DNA of 64,000 bases from Flammeovirgaceae bacterium 311 (GCA_000597885.1 CP004371.1:6092001-6156000); one strand, 5' to 3'. Shown: positions 10,801-19,690, counted from the stretch's first letter. Notes: generated from the sequence alone by a model not told the origin. A program made the numbers and translations.

Positions 10801-11233
10801 TGTGGAAAAACAGAAGATCATTAAGGACGCGCACCCTTCGTCCAGCATCATGAAAGGTAAGAAAGCCCTGATTGTGGATGATGATGTACGTAATATCTTT
10901 GCGCTGGTGAGTGCCCTGGAAGAATACGGGCTGGAGATGATTACGGCAGACAGTGGCCGCAAAGCCATTGATGTGCTGCAGCAGCCCAACGATGTTGATA
11001 TTGTGCTGATGGATATTATGATGCCGGAAATGGATGGTTTTGAAACCATCCAGATCATCAGGAATGAGATTAATAATGCCGCTATTCCGATCATTGCAGT
11101 AACTGCCAAGGCAATGAAGGGCGATCGGGAAAAATGTTTGGAAGCCGGTGCTTCTGATTATATTACAAAACCATTGGACATGACTCAGCTGGTTTCGCTG
11201 ATGCGGATATGGTTGCATGAATGTGCGTACTAA
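4886..11233 (+). CDS. Giant soluble poly-HAMP hybrid histidine kinase
   Basis: This 2115-residue protein has no signal peptide or membrane segment, so it should act in the cytoplasm. Residues 1-63 form a short N-terminal region. Residues 64-160 are a degenerate HAMP-type unit, and 161-1172 are 11 tandem 92-residue units, each carrying [19 protein letters not shown] and [19 protein letters not shown]. A GAF domain follows (about 1190-1325), then a coiled coil to about 1410, HisKA with [10 protein letters not shown] (His1421), and HATPase_c with DTGIGIS and FGGTGLGLS. Three receivers end the protein, at about 1722-1835, 1846-1952 and 1991-2111. Receiver 1 has MEN where an acidic pair is usual. 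Receivers 2 (IED, VLDLLLP) and 3 (DDD, LMDIMMP) look competent. The design resembles fungal Nik1-type osmosensing kinases. The following receiver-kinase gene, 24 bp away, is probably co-transcribed. Confidence 0.93.
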   Translation: MKFESVPSEIQDSVVSDSKLYNTLLKVRNGDFSVRFPSDQVGLAGKFWDTLNEVIELNEMLVKEITDTGKVIGKEGRISKRMELQGAKGSWNTCVKSVNEMITDLTQPTVQIAEVISAIGNGNLSREMPLQVDGHKLKGEFLRIAKEVNGMVKQLNLFTMEVTRVALEVGKEGKLGGQAKVKGVGGTWKDLTDSVNQMASNLTNQVRSIADVTTAVAKGDLSKKITVDVKGEILELKNTINTMVDQLNSFGSEVTRVAREVGTEGKLGGQANVPGVDGTWKDLTDSVNQMASNLTGQMRNIAEVTTAVAQGDLSKKITVEAQGEIRELKETINTMVDQLNAFGSEVTRVALEVGSEGKLGGQANVPGVGGTWKDLTDSVNQMASNLTGQVRNIAEVTTAVARGDLSKKITVDVKGELRELKITINTMVDQLNAFGSEVTRVAREVGTEGKLGGQANVPGVGGTWKDLTDSVNKMASNLTGQMRNIANVTTAVAKGDLSKKITVEAQGEIRELKDTINTMVDQLNAFGGEVTRVAREVGTEGKLGVQAHVPGVGGTWKDLTDSVNQMASNLTEQMRNIAEVTTAVAQGDLSKKITVEVQGEIMELKETINTMVDQLNAFGSEVTRVAREVGSEGKLGGQANVPGVDGSWKDLTDSVNKMANNLTGQVRNIAEVTTAVAQGDLSKKITVEAQGEIRELKDTINTMVDQLNAFASEVTRVALEVGSEGKLGGQANVPGVGGTWKDLTYSVNKMASNLTGQVRNIAEVTTAVANGDLSRKITVDVKGELQELKITINTMVDQLRSFASEVTRVAREVGTEGKLGGQANVPGVGGTWKDLTDSVNQMASNLTGQVRDIAEVAVAVANGDMSRKITTDVRGEMLQLKETLNTMVDQLRAFASEVTRVAREVGTEGKLGGQAFVPGVAGTWKDLTDSVNQMTGNLTSQVRNIAEVTKAVASGDLSKTVTMDVKGEILDLKNTINTMVDQLNSFAYEVTRVAREVGTEGILGGQAQVKGVAGTWKDLTDSVNQMANNLTDQVRGIARIVTAVANGDLKRKLTLDAKGEIASLADTINELTDTLGIFADQVTTVAREVGAEGKLGGQASVPGALGIWKNLTDNVNQLADNLTTQVRSIADVASAVTKGDLTRTINVEAKGEVEALKDTINQMTAILRETTLRNQEQDWLKSNLAKFNQMLQGQKDLSALSQVILSELARVVSAQHGVFYILENQTEQQAARLKLISGYGVRSSSSIEYCNIGESLVGQCAAERERILLTNVPGDYIRINSGLGEANPLSVIVLPILFEDQVKGVLELASFQTFSQTHLYFLEQLTESIGIVLNNITSNTRTEILLEQSQTLAAELKLQQEELRITNEELEEKAHLLAKQKEELEQKNNEVEIARKSLEEQAAQLMITSKYKSEFLANMSHELRTPLNSLLILSQQLSENVDGNLSDKQVQYSKTINSCGNDLVNLINDILDLSKIESGVVTVDNAPVSFSEIVDFVELTFRHMADYKKIKFNIKQDLNLPEYIETDSQRLKQILKNLLSNSFKFTEKGSVSLSVFVADKNKRFNSPVLSKASKVIGFEIQDTGIGISKEKQMIIFEAFQQAEGSTSRKFGGTGLGLSISKGLTSLLGGTMELDSDLGEGSTFTLYLPLNYDTIDAIHDEELAEPKAATKLLEKSYQEEKLTFREGNALKEHELHPLHAISKVEIAKPYEWEDDRAIIKTRDRVILVVMENAPLVELVREKAKANGYKFIITNKGGLVFEMINQYKPVAIILDINLADIDGWKVLDRLKNDLITRSIPVSVTSVNTSDRTLAYKLGAYNVLGKGVTATGVNGMMEKINEFNRKKVREVLVIEDAHEEYTRIADILEGEDLQITNAASGDEAISLIRQKRFDAIVLDLLLPDITGLELVGKLETEVKLVDTPMIVYSAKDLSKEEISKFKQVSRGTILKTATSIGKLLDLVSFFLHRNFMTIPVEKQKIIKDAHPSSSIMKGKKALIVDDDVRNIFALVSALEEYGLEMITADSGRKAIDVLQQPNDVDIVLMDIMMPEMDGFETIQIIRNEINNAAIPIIAVTAKAMKGDREKCLEAGASDYITKPLDMTQLVSLMRIWLHECAY
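5366..8401 (+). repeat. Eleven in-frame 276-bp tandem repeats encoding HAMP units
   Basis: Units start at 5366 and recur every 276 bp, with the eleventh at 8126; the distance 2760 is exactly ten periods, so there are no indels. Long stretches are nearly identical at DNA level, for example caccatggtggaccagctgaa and the codons for [12 protein letters not shown] diverged unit with a 5-residue insertion precedes the array. The first and last canonical units are the most divergent, and the central ones are very alike, which points to expansion by unequal recombination or gene conversion. The array also creates long antisense open frames that are not genes. Confidence 0.95.
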
Positions 11234-11257
11234 TCTTAATTTTAGTAGACAACACTG

Positions 11258-12481
11258 ATGGAAAACGCTTCCGAAATCAAAATTCTTCTGGTGGATGACC
11301 GGGATGAAAACCTGCTGGCACTGGAAACTATTCTGATGAATGAAGAATATCAGATCGTGAAAGCCAACTCCGGTCGACAAGCGCTGCAGTGTTTGCTGGA
11401 TGAACCTGACTTTTACCTCATCATCATGGATGTGGTGATGCCGGGTATGGATGGTTTTGAAACCGCAGAGCTGATCTACGGCAGGGAGAAGCTTAAAAAC
11501 ATCCCCATCATCTTTTTAACGGCCATGGATATTGAAGAAAATATCTATAAAGGCTACAAATCAGGCGCCATCGATTACATCAGAAAACCGGTAGTGCCAG
11601 ATTTGTTAAGGGCAAAGGTGGGGGCATTTGTAGACCTAAGCTTAAAAAACAAGAGACTGATTGCCCAGGAAGAAACCCTGCGTGCCATTAACCAGGAGCT
11701 GGAGCGGGAGGTAATGGAGCGGAAGTTATCAGAGAAAAAAATAAAAGCGCTGAACAAAGACCTGCAGGATAAGCTGGCTGAGCTGCAGTCGCTGGATGCC
11801 TTTGCCTATTCGGTATCCCACGACCTGATGTCGCCCCTGAATAACATTAACGGCTTAACGAACCTGCTCATCCGCCAGCAAGGTGATAAGCTGAATGAGA
11901 GCGGACAGAAGATGCTGCACATGGTGGTGGAGAGCACTCAGAAAATGTCGAAGCTGGTGAAAAACCTGCTGCTGTTCTCCCGCCAGGCAAATGCAGAGCT
12001 GAAAAAGGCAGAGCTGGACATGAACAGCATGGTGCAGGCAGTGCTTAGGGAAATTTCTGCTTATAAACCGCTTGAAGGTTTTCAGATTGTGGTGCATGAT
12101 TTGCCCCGGGCCATGTGCGATGAGAATATGATCCGGCAGGTCTGGATCAATTTTATATCCAATGCCATTAAATATTCTCAAAAGAGTGCCTCTCCCAAAA
12201 TTGATGTTGGTGCCATACGAAACAACGGCTCGCCCATTTACTATGTAAAAGACAATGGAGCCGGTTTCGATATGAAAGATTATGATAAGCTTTTTGGTGC
12301 CTTTCAGCGCCTGCATACCGAAAAAGAATATGAAGGCACCGGCATCGGCCTGAACATTGTAAAGCGCATTATAGAAAGGCATGGAGGCAAAGTATGGGCC
12401 GAGTCCAGCCAGGGCATGGGCGCCACCTTCTTCTTCACCCTGGATAAAACCTATCCTGAAACTGTTCTGAAAGTAGTCTGA
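11258..12481 (+). CDS. Receiver-histidine kinase (REC-HisKA-HATPase)
   Basis: The 407-residue soluble protein begins with a receiver domain (residues 7-127) with the acidic pair LVDD, phosphoacceptor Asp58 in IIMDVVMPGMDG, and the Thr and Lys of FLTAMD and IRKP. A coiled-coil linker (about 128-178) leads to a HisKA domain with SVSHDLMSPLNNI (His188), as in phytochrome-type kinases. The HATPase domain has an N box (NFISNAIKYS), DNGAGFD, FGAFQRLH and GTGIGLNIVKRI. The order, receiver first, suggests a kinase whose activity is set by phosphorylation from another kinase. The poly-HAMP kinase 24 bp upstream is the obvious candidate partner, but that pairing is inferred from position. The ATG at 11258 is chosen because the receiver domain starts within eight residues. 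Confidence 0.92.
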   Translation: MENASEIKILLVDDRDENLLALETILMNEEYQIVKANSGRQALQCLLDEPDFYLIIMDVVMPGMDGFETAELIYGREKLKNIPIIFLTAMDIEENIYKGYKSGAIDYIRKPVVPDLLRAKVGAFVDLSLKNKRLIAQEETLRAINQELEREVMERKLSEKKIKALNKDLQDKLAELQSLDAFAYSVSHDLMSPLNNINGLTNLLIRQQGDKLNESGQKMLHMVVESTQKMSKLVKNLLLFSRQANAELKKAELDMNSMVQAVLREISAYKPLEGFQIVVHDLPRAMCDENMIRQVWINFISNAIKYSQKSASPKIDVGAIRNNGSPIYYVKDNGAGFDMKDYDKLFGAFQRLHTEKEYEGTGIGLNIVKRIIERHGGKVWAESSQGMGATFFFTLDKTYPETVLKVV

Positions 12482-12507
12482 TGCCAGGTAGGATCCGGTC
12501 AGTTTCC

Positions 12508-13734
12508 CTATAGCGGAAGCTTTGCTCCTGTGAATAGCTCAATGAGAAATTGTTTGGGCAGGTTCATCAGGAGCGAAAGCAGAAAAAAGCCGCTTAGCCA
12601 GGGCCATACCTGCCTGAAAACAGGCTTACTGGATTCGCTGCTTAAGGTACTTAGCAGGTATATGAATATAGGAACTGAAAAAGGTGCCAGGATACGGTAG
12701 TTGAACTCATCAAAAGGATCTATTTTTCTAAGAATGGTTACTGCAAGCAGGTAATAAACGCCTGCCTGCAGTAGCAGATTTTTCCAGACAGCCTTGGTTG
12801 CCACAGCACTGCCTCCCTGTTGTTTAGTTTGTCTGATAACATAATAAAGTAGCCCAAGCTGTACGATAAAAAGGGTAAGAAACAGGAAATCAGTATAGTC
12901 TCTGAAATAGTAGTTTCTGATAACTGCAAACTCATTGAACAGGCCCTGCAGGAGCAGTTCTGTGAAATAAGAAAAGGATTCTGCCTCGGGGCGGATCCGG
13001 TCCATGCCTGTAAAGAAACCGCTGTTTTTCTTGTTGAGCCACAAATAGCCAAAGGCAAGCCCGGAGGCGAATACCAGGGCTGTAAAGTAATGCCAGCTTT
13101 TTTTATGTTCTCTGTAGTAGAGGTGTTTTAGAAAATACAGGCCGGCGAATGAGTAGAATATGATGCCTGCATACCTCAGCATGAACAGTGAAAAAAGACA
13201 CAGGAATAACTTTAGAAAGAGCAGCGAATCTTCTTCTTGCTTTTGATCCTTGTGCAGCAGAAAGCACAGATACATTACAAAGAAAAGGAACGGCCCTTCA
13301 GACCAGGTGTAGGAATAGACCTCAAGCAGATTGAAGGAGCAGAAGTAAAGCGCAGGAAACCAGGCAAGCCTGCCAAACCAGCTGTAAAGCAGGAGAAACA
13401 TCAGCCCAAGAAAAATAATATTAACAATTTTGGAAGCTACCAGGGTGGATGTTTGGGTTACTTTCGATACTCCGGCAATTAGCAGCGGATAACCCGCAGG
13501 CCATACGGCAAAGTAATACTCCTTTTCTTTTTCCCTGAAAGGAAAATTTAGATGCATCGGCGCCACCAGGCCTTTACCCTCCAGTAAATTATCAGCAACG
13601 CGCATATAGAAGTGAGAATCGGGAGAGGTGTAGTGAGTAGCTTCCACTTTTATCCTGATCACTAATGCAGCGCAAATTATAATGAATAAGCCAAGGAGCA
13701 GCTGGCTGCCATATTTCTCAGTCGCAAAAGGCAT
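12508..13734 (-). CDS. Multi-pass membrane protein, GT-C glycosyltransferase-like
   Basis: The open frame extends to 13788, but that codon is TTG and lies inside a predicted -7 promoter element. The first ATG, at 13734, gives a 408-residue protein beginning MPFATEKYGSQLLLGLF. About ten hydrophobic segments are visible. After the first there is an extracytoplasmic-type loop with HYTSPDSHFYMRVADNLL and WPAGYPLLIAG. An acidic residue near such a loop, followed by many helices, is the general layout of GT-C fold enzymes (PMT/ArnT/GT39 type), which move sugars from lipid carriers. The match is weak, so the function is only a suggestion. The gene converges with the receiver-kinase gene across 26 bp, with no evident terminator. 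Confidence 0.75.
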   Translation of the reverse strand: MPFATEKYGSQLLLGLFIIICAALVIRIKVEATHYTSPDSHFYMRVADNLLEGKGLVAPMHLNFPFREKEKEYYFAVWPAGYPLLIAGVSKVTQTSTLVASKIVNIIFLGLMFLLLYSWFGRLAWFPALYFCSFNLLEVYSYTWSEGPFLFFVMYLCFLLHKDQKQEEDSLLFLKLFLCLFSLFMLRYAGIIFYSFAGLYFLKHLYYREHKKSWHYFTALVFASGLAFGYLWLNKKNSGFFTGMDRIRPEAESFSYFTELLLQGLFNEFAVIRNYYFRDYTDFLFLTLFIVQLGLLYYVIRQTKQQGGSAVATKAVWKNLLLQAGVYYLLAVTILRKIDPFDEFNYRILAPFSVPIFIYLLSTLSSESSKPVFRQVWPWLSGFFLLSLLMNLPKQFLIELFTGAKLPL

Positions 13735-13785
13735 GGGAAGTGTTTTAACAGTAAACCAGGCTGGGGCTACTGTTGGGTTCGGCAC

Positions 13786-13816
13786 CAAAAGTACTAAGCT
13801 TATGCGCTTAAATCAA
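13786..13816 (-). promoter_or_regulatory. Promoter for the GT-C-like membrane protein
   Basis: Read leftward, TTG (13814-13816) is followed after 20 nt by TACTTTTG (13786-13793), an exact fit to TTG-N20-TAnnTTTG. Transcription would start near 13779, which places the ATG at 13734 about 45 nt downstream and excludes the upstream TTG codon. Confidence 0.6.
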
Positions 13817-13831
13817 AAAGCGTATAAAAAA

Positions 13832-13857
13832 ACCATAGCCCGGGAATGGGCTATGGT
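13832..13857 (-). terminator. Rho-independent terminator after surE
   Basis: A 10-bp perfect stem (accatagccc at 13832-13841, gggctatggt at 13848-13857) encloses a 6-nt loop. On the minus strand it is followed by a U-run from the A-tract at 13826-13832. It lies 55 nt beyond the surE stop. Confidence 0.85.
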
Positions 13858-13911
13858 CAGAGCTATCATGATGGCGAATGCCGCATGATTTATGTAGATC
13901 CCTGGAATTCT

Positions 13912-14685
13912 TTACAGCGACCAGCCTTCGTTTATTTCACTGATGGCGTGGTGGGCGGTCATGTCGAACTGAACGGGCACCAGTGAGGCCCAGTTGTTGG
14001 CAATAGCCCACTCATCATTATCTTCTCCCTTATCGTGATTTACAAAGTTTCCGGCCAGCCAGAAATAACGCCTGCCGTTGGGGTCGAAGCGCTCATCGAA
14101 CTGCTCCTGCCATTTGGCCCGTGCCTGCCGGCAGACCTTTACACCTTTTATTGTTTCGTTTTGTTTGGCAGGGATGTTTACGTTCAGGGCTACTCCTTTG
14201 GGTATACCATGTTCCAGCGCCTGCTTTGCCACCTTCAGCACTACCTCGTGGGTGTGGCTGAAATCTGCTTCAGGATCATAATCACAAAGTGAAAAGCCTA
14301 TGGCAGGCATACCTTCTATGGCTGCCTCTATGGCTGCCGACATGGTACCGCTGTACAATACACTGATGGAGGTGTTGCTGCCATGGTTGATACCGCTCAC
14401 CACCAGGTCGGGCCATTTATCTTTCAGCACATAATATTTGGCCAGCTTGATGCAATCTGCAGGCGTGCCGGAACATTTGTAAGCCTCTACTCCTTCAAAA
14501 ACATCGGTTTTGTAAAGGCGCAGGGTATTTCCGATTGTGATGGCATGGCCCATGCCAGATTGTGGGCCATCGGGTGCAACTACAACTACTTCGCCCAGTT
14601 CTTTCATGAGCATCACCAGTGTTCTGATTCCTGGTGCTGTAATACCGTCGTCGTTAGATATAAGAATTAAGGGTTTCTTTTTCAT
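13912..14685 (-). CDS. surE: 5'/3'-nucleotidase SurE
   Basis: SurE is a metal-dependent survival-protein phosphatase that removes phosphate from nucleoside 5'- and 3'-monophosphates. The start at ATG 14685 gives a 257-residue protein that begins like other SurE proteins (MKKKPLILISNDDG, metal ligands Asp12 and Asp13). The open frame runs 13 codons upstream with unrelated sequence. Other family marks are VVAPDGPQSGMGHAITI, CSGTPADCIKLA and the strongly conserved VVSGINHGSNTSISVLYSGTM, cut here to the core SGINHGSN. The length fits the family. It is a single gene with its own promoter just upstream and a strong terminator downstream. Confidence 0.96.
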   Translation of the reverse strand: MKKKPLILISNDDGITAPGIRTLVMLMKELGEVVVVAPDGPQSGMGHAITIGNTLRLYKTDVFEGVEAYKCSGTPADCIKLAKYYVLKDKWPDLVVSGINHGSNTSISVLYSGTMSAAIEAAIEGMPAIGFSLCDYDPEADFSHTHEVVLKVAKQALEHGIPKGVALNVNIPAKQNETIKGVKVCRQARAKWQEQFDERFDPNGRRYFWLAGNFVNHDKGEDNDEWAIANNWASLVPVQFDMTAHHAISEINEGWSL

Positions 14686-14706
14686 GAGGTTTCTTTTGCA
14701 AAGGCC

Positions 14707-14737
14707 CAAATATCGGCCCGGCAAAGGAGCATTACAA
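14707..14737 (-). promoter_or_regulatory. Candidate promoter for surE
   Basis: Read leftward, TTG (14735-14737) is followed after 20 nt by GATATTTG (14707-14714), one mismatch from TAnnTTTG. The predicted leader before the ATG at 14685 is only about 15 nt, consistent with the start chosen. Confidence 0.45.
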
Positions 14738-14936
14738 GAATAGATGAGCTGGATTCGTGCTTAAGTAAAGAAAAGCTAATGATCAATATAAAACCACTGA
14801 CCACACAGAAGTGCTACGGCAATTTCAGTTTATTGAATAAAGAGTGTTATAGATATACCTTAATTCTGAATGATACCCTTACTTACTACCTCTACAAGGC
14901 AGGGCTTTATTGATGGAGCAACAATCTGCACCTTTA

Positions 14937-15593
14937 TTACTCGGGCTGCAGCGTTTGCTCTTTCGGACTGCTTGCTGCCGGTAATGCGTTGTAATAAGCC
15001 GTTATTCGTACCAGGTCGCGCATTTGATCGTAACGCAGATGATGCTGTCTCATATAATTCCGTACATCCCTGTGTTTAGCGCTCATAAAGGAAAGCAAAC
15101 GGCCTAAGCGTGGTCTGTAGAGGTGAACTATACCATCGTCGTTCAGGAAATAATATTCGTAGTAAGGATCGTTTTTCTTTTTACCGGAATCATCCTCCCT
15201 GGTATCCACATTGTTGATGTGTTCCATGTAGGGGCGGCAAAGCAGCGTAAGCTTACCTTCATATAATACTTCAAAAAGGCGAGAGGTAAAGAATGAATTT
15301 CTCTGCTCGTAGGGGAGGGCGTAAAAGCGTCTTTTGCTGCGCCGCGGATGCTCCTGGATTTCAAAGGTCAGCACCTTTTTTCCGCTAAAGGTATGTACAC
15401 GTTCATTTTCCAGCCTTATCTGTACGGCATCATTTTCAATGTCATAGCGAAGATCACCCTCAAGGGTATCGCCGGAGATACTTACCAGATGTCCCGGGTA
15501 CCAGGTACGGGACCATTGCTGTGCAGATAGGCTGTAGGAGTAAGTAAGAAAAAGTAAAGTTAAAAAAGTACTAGTTTTGAAAAAATTGATCAT
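14937..15593 (-). CDS. Secreted protein of unknown function downstream of ribBA
   Basis: The 218-residue product starts with a clear signal peptide ending near SLSAQQ, a cleavage pattern common in Bacteroidota. The mature part is strand-rich and basic (GHLVSISGDTLEGDLRYDIE, VHTFSGKKVLTFEI, RPRLGRLLSFMSAKHRDVRNYM). The phrase ISGDTLEGDLRYD recalls small Bacteroidota proteins that describe a surface or cell-envelope property, but I do not recognise the family and name no function. It starts 17 bp after the ribBA stop, so it may be read through from ribBA. A link to flavin synthesis is not implied by the sequence. Confidence 0.75.
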   Translation of the reverse strand: MINFFKTSTFLTLLFLTYSYSLSAQQWSRTWYPGHLVSISGDTLEGDLRYDIENDAVQIRLENERVHTFSGKKVLTFEIQEHPRRSKRRFYALPYEQRNSFFTSRLFEVLYEGKLTLLCRPYMEHINNVDTREDDSGKKKNDPYYEYYFLNDDGIVHLYRPRLGRLLSFMSAKHRDVRNYMRQHHLRYDQMRDLVRITAYYNALPAASSPKEQTLQPE

Positions 15594-15610
15594 GGAACGT
15601 TATTAGATTA

Positions 15611-16837
15611 TCAGGTTTCTTCTTCCCGCATAATTGTGTGCCCCATTTTATCCCGTTTTGTCCGCAGGTAATGTTCATTATGTTCATTAGGCGCAATCTC
15701 AATGGGCACACTGTCTACAATTTCCAGTCCGTAACCTATTAATCCAGCTCGTTTTTTAGGGTTGTTGGAGATCAGTCTTATCTGGCTGATACCAAGTTCA
15801 CGCAAGATCTGCGCGCCTACTCCATAGTCGCGGTGATCCATTTGAAAACCAAGCTGCAGGTTGGCCTGTACCGTGTCGTAACCATCCTCTTGTAGTTTAT
15901 ACGCTTTTAGTTTGTTGAGTAATCCAATTCCGCGCCCTTCCTGGTTCATGTACAGCACCACACCCTTGCCTGCTTTTTCTACCATTTGCATGGCAGCGTG
16001 CAGCTGGGGGCCACAATCGCAACGGCATGATCCGAAGATATCTCCCGTTACGCATGAGCTGTGTACCCGTACCAGTACTGGCTCTCCCACTTTCCATTCT
16101 CCCTTTACCAGGGCCAGGTGCATTTCGTTAGTGTTCGTCTGCCGAAAGGCTACCATTTTAAAATCGCCCCAGATGGTGGGCATGTTCACTTCAATTTCAC
16201 GGCTCACCAGGCTTTCGTTTTTCAGCCTGTAAGCAATAAGGTCCTTGATAGAGACCAGCTTTAAACCAAAATGTTTTGCAACGGCCTTTAAATCCATCAG
16301 GCGGGCCATGCTGCCATCTTCGTTCATGATCTCTACCAGCACACCTGCCGGGCTAAAACCTGCCAAACGAGCCAGGTCTATGGCTGCTTCGGTATGACCT
16401 GCCCTGCGCAGTACACCCCCCCGTTTTGCTTTTAGCGGGAAGATATGCCCGGGCTTGCCCAGTTCTTCGGGTTTGGTATCCGGATTCACCAGTGCCCGAA
16501 TGGTTTTTGCCCTGTCGCTGGCCGAAATTCCTGTGCTGGTACCGTGGCCGATCAGGTCTACCGATACTGTAAAGGGTGTTTCGAAGGTGGCCGTATTTTT
16601 ACCCACCATCAGCTCCAGACCTAATTCTTCGCACCGATCTTCGATAAGTGATGCACAAATCAGGCCCCGGCCATGCTTTGCCATGAAATTAATGATCTCC
16701 GGCGTCACACACTCCGCCGCACAGATAAAATCCCCTTCATTTTCACGATCTTCATCGTCTACCACTATAATCACTTCACCTTTGCGAATAGCTTCAATAG
16801 CTTCTTCTATAGTGTCTAGCAGTTGTTCCTCGTTCAT
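15611..16837 (-). CDS. ribBA: RibBA: DHBP synthase fused to GTP cyclohydrolase II
   Basis: This 408-residue bifunctional enzyme supplies both first steps of riboflavin synthesis. The N-terminal half (about 1-205) makes 3,4-dihydroxy-2-butanone 4-phosphate from ribulose 5-phosphate and has the metal-binding [20 protein letters not shown] and [14 protein letters not shown]. The C-terminal half (about 206-400) opens GTP and has the zinc motif [33 protein letters not shown] and the LISNNPKK end. Both sets of active-site residues look intact. The gene is monocistronic or followed by the secreted-protein gene at 14937. I found no FMN riboswitch in its leader. Confidence 0.97.
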   Translation of the reverse strand: MNEEQLLDTIEEAIEAIRKGEVIIVVDDEDRENEGDFICAAECVTPEIINFMAKHGRGLICASLIEDRCEELGLELMVGKNTATFETPFTVSVDLIGHGTSTGISASDRAKTIRALVNPDTKPEELGKPGHIFPLKAKRGGVLRRAGHTEAAIDLARLAGFSPAGVLVEIMNEDGSMARLMDLKAVAKHFGLKLVSIKDLIAYRLKNESLVSREIEVNMPTIWGDFKMVAFRQTNTNEMHLALVKGEWKVGEPVLVRVHSSCVTGDIFGSCRCDCGPQLHAAMQMVEKAGKGVVLYMNQEGRGIGLLNKLKAYKLQEDGYDTVQANLQLGFQMDHRDYGVGAQILRELGISQIRLISNNPKKRAGLIGYGLEIVDSVPIEIAPNEHNEHYLRTKRDKMGHTIMREEET

Positions 16838-17137
16838 GGGCTGGTTCTTAGTTGATCAATGGTCAATTAGGCCTGTATGTAAACCAGGCCAAAGGTAGCA
16901 GTAAATAGCCAATCTAAGAACAAGAACATAAATAATACTGTTGCCGTTCGCTTCCGCATTATGGAGGTAACTTCAGGAGCCTTTACCTGGAAATGCTCCT
17001 TTCGTGGTAGTTAAATCAGAATAACTCAACATCCATTAAACATCCTTAAATAATTTACTACAAAAGGGATGTACAGTTTGGTACGGTATTAATCAGCAGA
17101 GGTTGAAGCTTTTAGATATTTTTTTCAACAAACAGTT
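16838..17137. other. 300-bp gap upstream of ribBA
   Basis: The gap holds the ribBA promoter side and the end of dnaG. A small hairpin, ggcctg (16870-16875) pairing with caggcc (16885-16890), lies at the start of the predicted ribBA leader. No conserved FMN riboswitch core is visible, and I see no gene. Confidence 0.55.
16890..16897 (-). promoter_or_regulatory. -7 promoter element for ribBA
   Basis: CAAAGGTA on the plus strand reads TACCTTTG leftward, an exact TAnnTTTG. The nearest TTG is 23 nt upstream (16921-16923), slightly too far, so the -33 element is weak. Transcription would start about 46 nt before the ATG. Confidence 0.4.
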
Positions 17138-19054
17138 TTATCCGGCAATAACATTGCCTAAAAGACCTGCTAACTCCATTTCTGCTTTTTTTAATTCCTG
17201 ATGTACCAGCAGTACCTGGTCTACCTCTTCGGGGCTGATATTGCCGTGCAGTTGTTGCTGATTTTCGCGTATAAGGGTACGTACCAGCCGGAATTTTAAG
17301 CGTAGTATGTTTTGCAGGGCTGCCTTCTCCAGGTGGTCTGATTCCTGGGTTGTATAAATGTTATGGCGCTCCTGCCAGGCATTGCTTAATTCGTAGCGGC
17401 TAATGCTCAAATCGGCTACTACCTCTTTTACCGCTGCACTGCCATGCTGCAGCAGGAATTGCTCATTGATCACTTTGCCCGACTGCAGCTGCTGGCGGTA
17501 CAGGTCCAGAATTTCGCGGTACACAGGGGTCTGAAAATCAATCTCGGCCACTTCCTGCAGCAGGTACTGGTGCAGGGGCAGGTTTTCACCCACCTGATGA
17601 AAGCCATAGCGAAGCAGCAGGCGCACACTTTCCCGCTCCTGCAGCGAAAGGCTTTCTTCGCTGGTGGTGGCTTTTTGCGGCTCGGCAGGAGCTGCCTGGG
17701 GCAGGGGATCTGCTGCCGCTGCCGCATAGTCGTGAGCTTCCTGCCCCTTTTTGCGGCGCAGCAGTTTTTGCAGCTCTGCCATCAGCACCGCTTCATCTAC
17801 GTTCAGCAGGGTGCTGCACTCCCGCAGGTAAACAGATTGTGCAACCGGATCAGCCAGCAGGGCTATGCTTCCTAAAATATCGCGTGCTACCTCGGTTCGG
17901 CGCAGGGGGTCGTTGCCAGCCTCTTTTAAAAGGAGCTTGGTCTTGAATACCACAAAGTCGGTGGCCTCTTCCTTAAGGTAAGCGGCAAATGCTGTTGCGC
18001 CTACTTTGCGGCTGTAGCTGTCGGGGTCTTCACCCTCGGGAAACACCACTACCTTGGCCAGCAATCCACCTTCCAGAATCATATCAATACCGCGCAGAGA
18101 GGCTTTCATGCCGGCAGGGTCGCCATCATAAAGCACAGTGATGTGTTTGCTATAGCGGCTGATCAGGCGAATTTGCTCTACGGTAAGTGATGTGCCGCTG
18201 GAGGCCACTACATTTTCGATGCCGCAAAGGTGCAGCGAAATAACATCGGTATAGCCTTCTACCAGGTAGCAGTTATCGTGCTGGCGTATCAGTTTCTTCG
18301 CCAGGTGCATGCCATACAGCACATTGCTTTTGTGGTAAACGGGTGTTTCCGGCGAGTTAATGTATTTTGGCTGCTTCTTATCGGTTTTAAGCTGGCGGGC
18401 ACCAAAGGCAATGGGTTTACCCGAGGGGTGGTGGATGGGGAAGATCACCCGGCCCCTGAAGCGGTCGTAGGTCTTGTCTTCCTTGCGAATGATCAGACCG
18501 GCCTTATCGAGCAGGTCGGCGCTGTAGCCTTTTTCTGTTGCGGCTTTCAACAGGCCATCCCAGGCATCTATGCTGTAGCCCAGCTCAAATTTTTGAATGA
18601 TTGCATCGGGAAAGCCACGTTCTTTCAGGTAGCTGTAGCCAATGCTTTTACCCTCGGGGTGCTCCTTTAACAGCTGCTGAAAGTAATCGGCAGCAAATTT
18701 AAGTACAATGTAGAGACTTTCTTTTTCCTGGTGCTCCTGCAGGTCCTGGGGCTCGGGTTCTTCTTCGGGCAGCTCTATACCATATTTTTGCGCCAGCTGC
18801 TTTACGGCGTCTGTAAAGCTTAGGCTGTCTACCTCCATTACAAAATTAATGGCATCGCCGGCTTTGCCGCAGCCAAAGCATTTGTATATACCTTTATCGG
18901 GTGCTACGGAAAAAGAGGGAGATTTTTCGTCATGAAAGGGGCAGCAGGCCCACAGATTGCGTCCTTTTCGCTTTAGTGTAACATAATCTCCTACAACTTC
19001 CTCAATGTCCAGCCGTTGCTGCAACTCCGCTATAATGTCCTGCCCAATGCGCAT
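17138..19054 (-). CDS. dnaG: DNA primase DnaG
   Basis: DnaG makes the RNA primers for the replisome. The 638-residue product has the N-terminal CHC2 zinc-binding domain (CPFHDEKSPSFSV then CFGCGKAGDAINFV, residues about 38-75). The primase core and TOPRIM domain follow, with VEGYTDVISL and YDGDPAGMKA (about 265-340). The C-terminal part is the variable helicase-interaction region, rich in Gln and Ala around 430-460. The ATG at 19054 is 26 nt after a well-matched promoter. The gene is not in a classical rpsU-dnaG-rpoD operon. Confidence 0.97.
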   Translation of the reverse strand: MRIGQDIIAELQQRLDIEEVVGDYVTLKRKGRNLWACCPFHDEKSPSFSVAPDKGIYKCFGCGKAGDAINFVMEVDSLSFTDAVKQLAQKYGIELPEEEPEPQDLQEHQEKESLYIVLKFAADYFQQLLKEHPEGKSIGYSYLKERGFPDAIIQKFELGYSIDAWDGLLKAATEKGYSADLLDKAGLIIRKEDKTYDRFRGRVIFPIHHPSGKPIAFGARQLKTDKKQPKYINSPETPVYHKSNVLYGMHLAKKLIRQHDNCYLVEGYTDVISLHLCGIENVVASSGTSLTVEQIRLISRYSKHITVLYDGDPAGMKASLRGIDMILEGGLLAKVVVFPEGEDPDSYSRKVGATAFAAYLKEEATDFVVFKTKLLLKEAGNDPLRRTEVARDILGSIALLADPVAQSVYLRECSTLLNVDEAVLMAELQKLLRRKKGQEAHDYAAAAADPLPQAAPAEPQKATTSEESLSLQERESVRLLLRYGFHQVGENLPLHQYLLQEVAEIDFQTPVYREILDLYRQQLQSGKVINEQFLLQHGSAAVKEVVADLSISRYELSNAWQERHNIYTTQESDHLEKAALQNILRLKFRLVRTLIRENQQQLHGNISPEEVDQVLLVHQELKKAEMELAGLLGNVIAG

Positions 19055-19086
19055 ATTCAGGTATACAAGGTATTAGCTACAAGGTA

Positions 19087-19118
19087 CAAAGATATTGATA
19101 TAGTTGTTGTGGCTGCAA
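19087..19118 (-). promoter_or_regulatory. Promoter for dnaG
   Basis: Read leftward, TTG (19116-19118) is followed after 21 nt by TATCTTTG (19087-19094), an exact Bacteroidota -33/-7 pair. Transcription would start near 19080. The leader contains two copies of tacaaggta 14 bp apart (about 19069-19091). Confidence 0.65.
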
Positions 19119-19690
19119 GCTAAGAATAGTGGATGTTTTACATCAACATATGTACTGCAGGGCAGGCAAAGCTTTTCTGGTAAAATGTCCTGTAAACTTT
19201 AGTAGCAACAGGCCCCGGCAAATGCTACAGCGGGGTGGTTACAGCTGCTGTCAGCCCGGGCAGATCTGGTATTTCAGGCAGCGCAGCGCAATCGATGCCG
19301 GATTCAATAAAACCTAGCTTTGGTTGTAAGATTGGTAATGGTTTTAGAAAAAAAATGGTAAATAAAGAGAGATTTGCAGATTTAGTAAATTATTTCTTAT
19401 AAAATGATGTTGCACAACTTGAAACAGAACTACTTTAAAACTGCAAATTGCCCCTGAGCGTGCAAATCCTGCTGATACTGGAAATATTCCCCATAAATAT
19501 TGAGAAAATTATTGAATTCAGTAAGGTACCAGTGCAAACGTTTTAATTCGTAAATAAAGCCTGTTTTCGGTATAATAATCTGTTACAACTGATTTGCTCG
19601 AAATATTATTTCTTTATTTTTTGAAAATTTGGTTGTAAGTTAATGATTCTATTGCCCCCTGATATTATCTTTAAAGCTCATTTTGGAATA
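19119..19690. other. Long AT-rich region upstream of gltB
   Basis: Nearly 600 bp separate the dnaG promoter from the likely gltB start. The last 350 bp are strongly AT-rich and have no gene. Two imperfect promoter candidates occur. One is TTTG (19593-19596) with TATTTTTTG (19615-19623), 18 nt apart. The other is a TATCTTTA element at 19666-19673, close to the ATG. The length suggests regulated transcription of glutamate synthase, but I see no recognisable operator. Confidence 0.5.

Noticed and set aside
16838-17137. FMN riboswitch upstream of ribBA
   Set aside because: No conserved FMN aptamer core or multi-helix junction is visible; only one short hairpin occurs.
19643-19690. Upstream ATG for gltB
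   Set aside because: The extra 16 residues do not look like a GltB start, and the propeptide plus Cys18 fit the downstream ATG at 19691.
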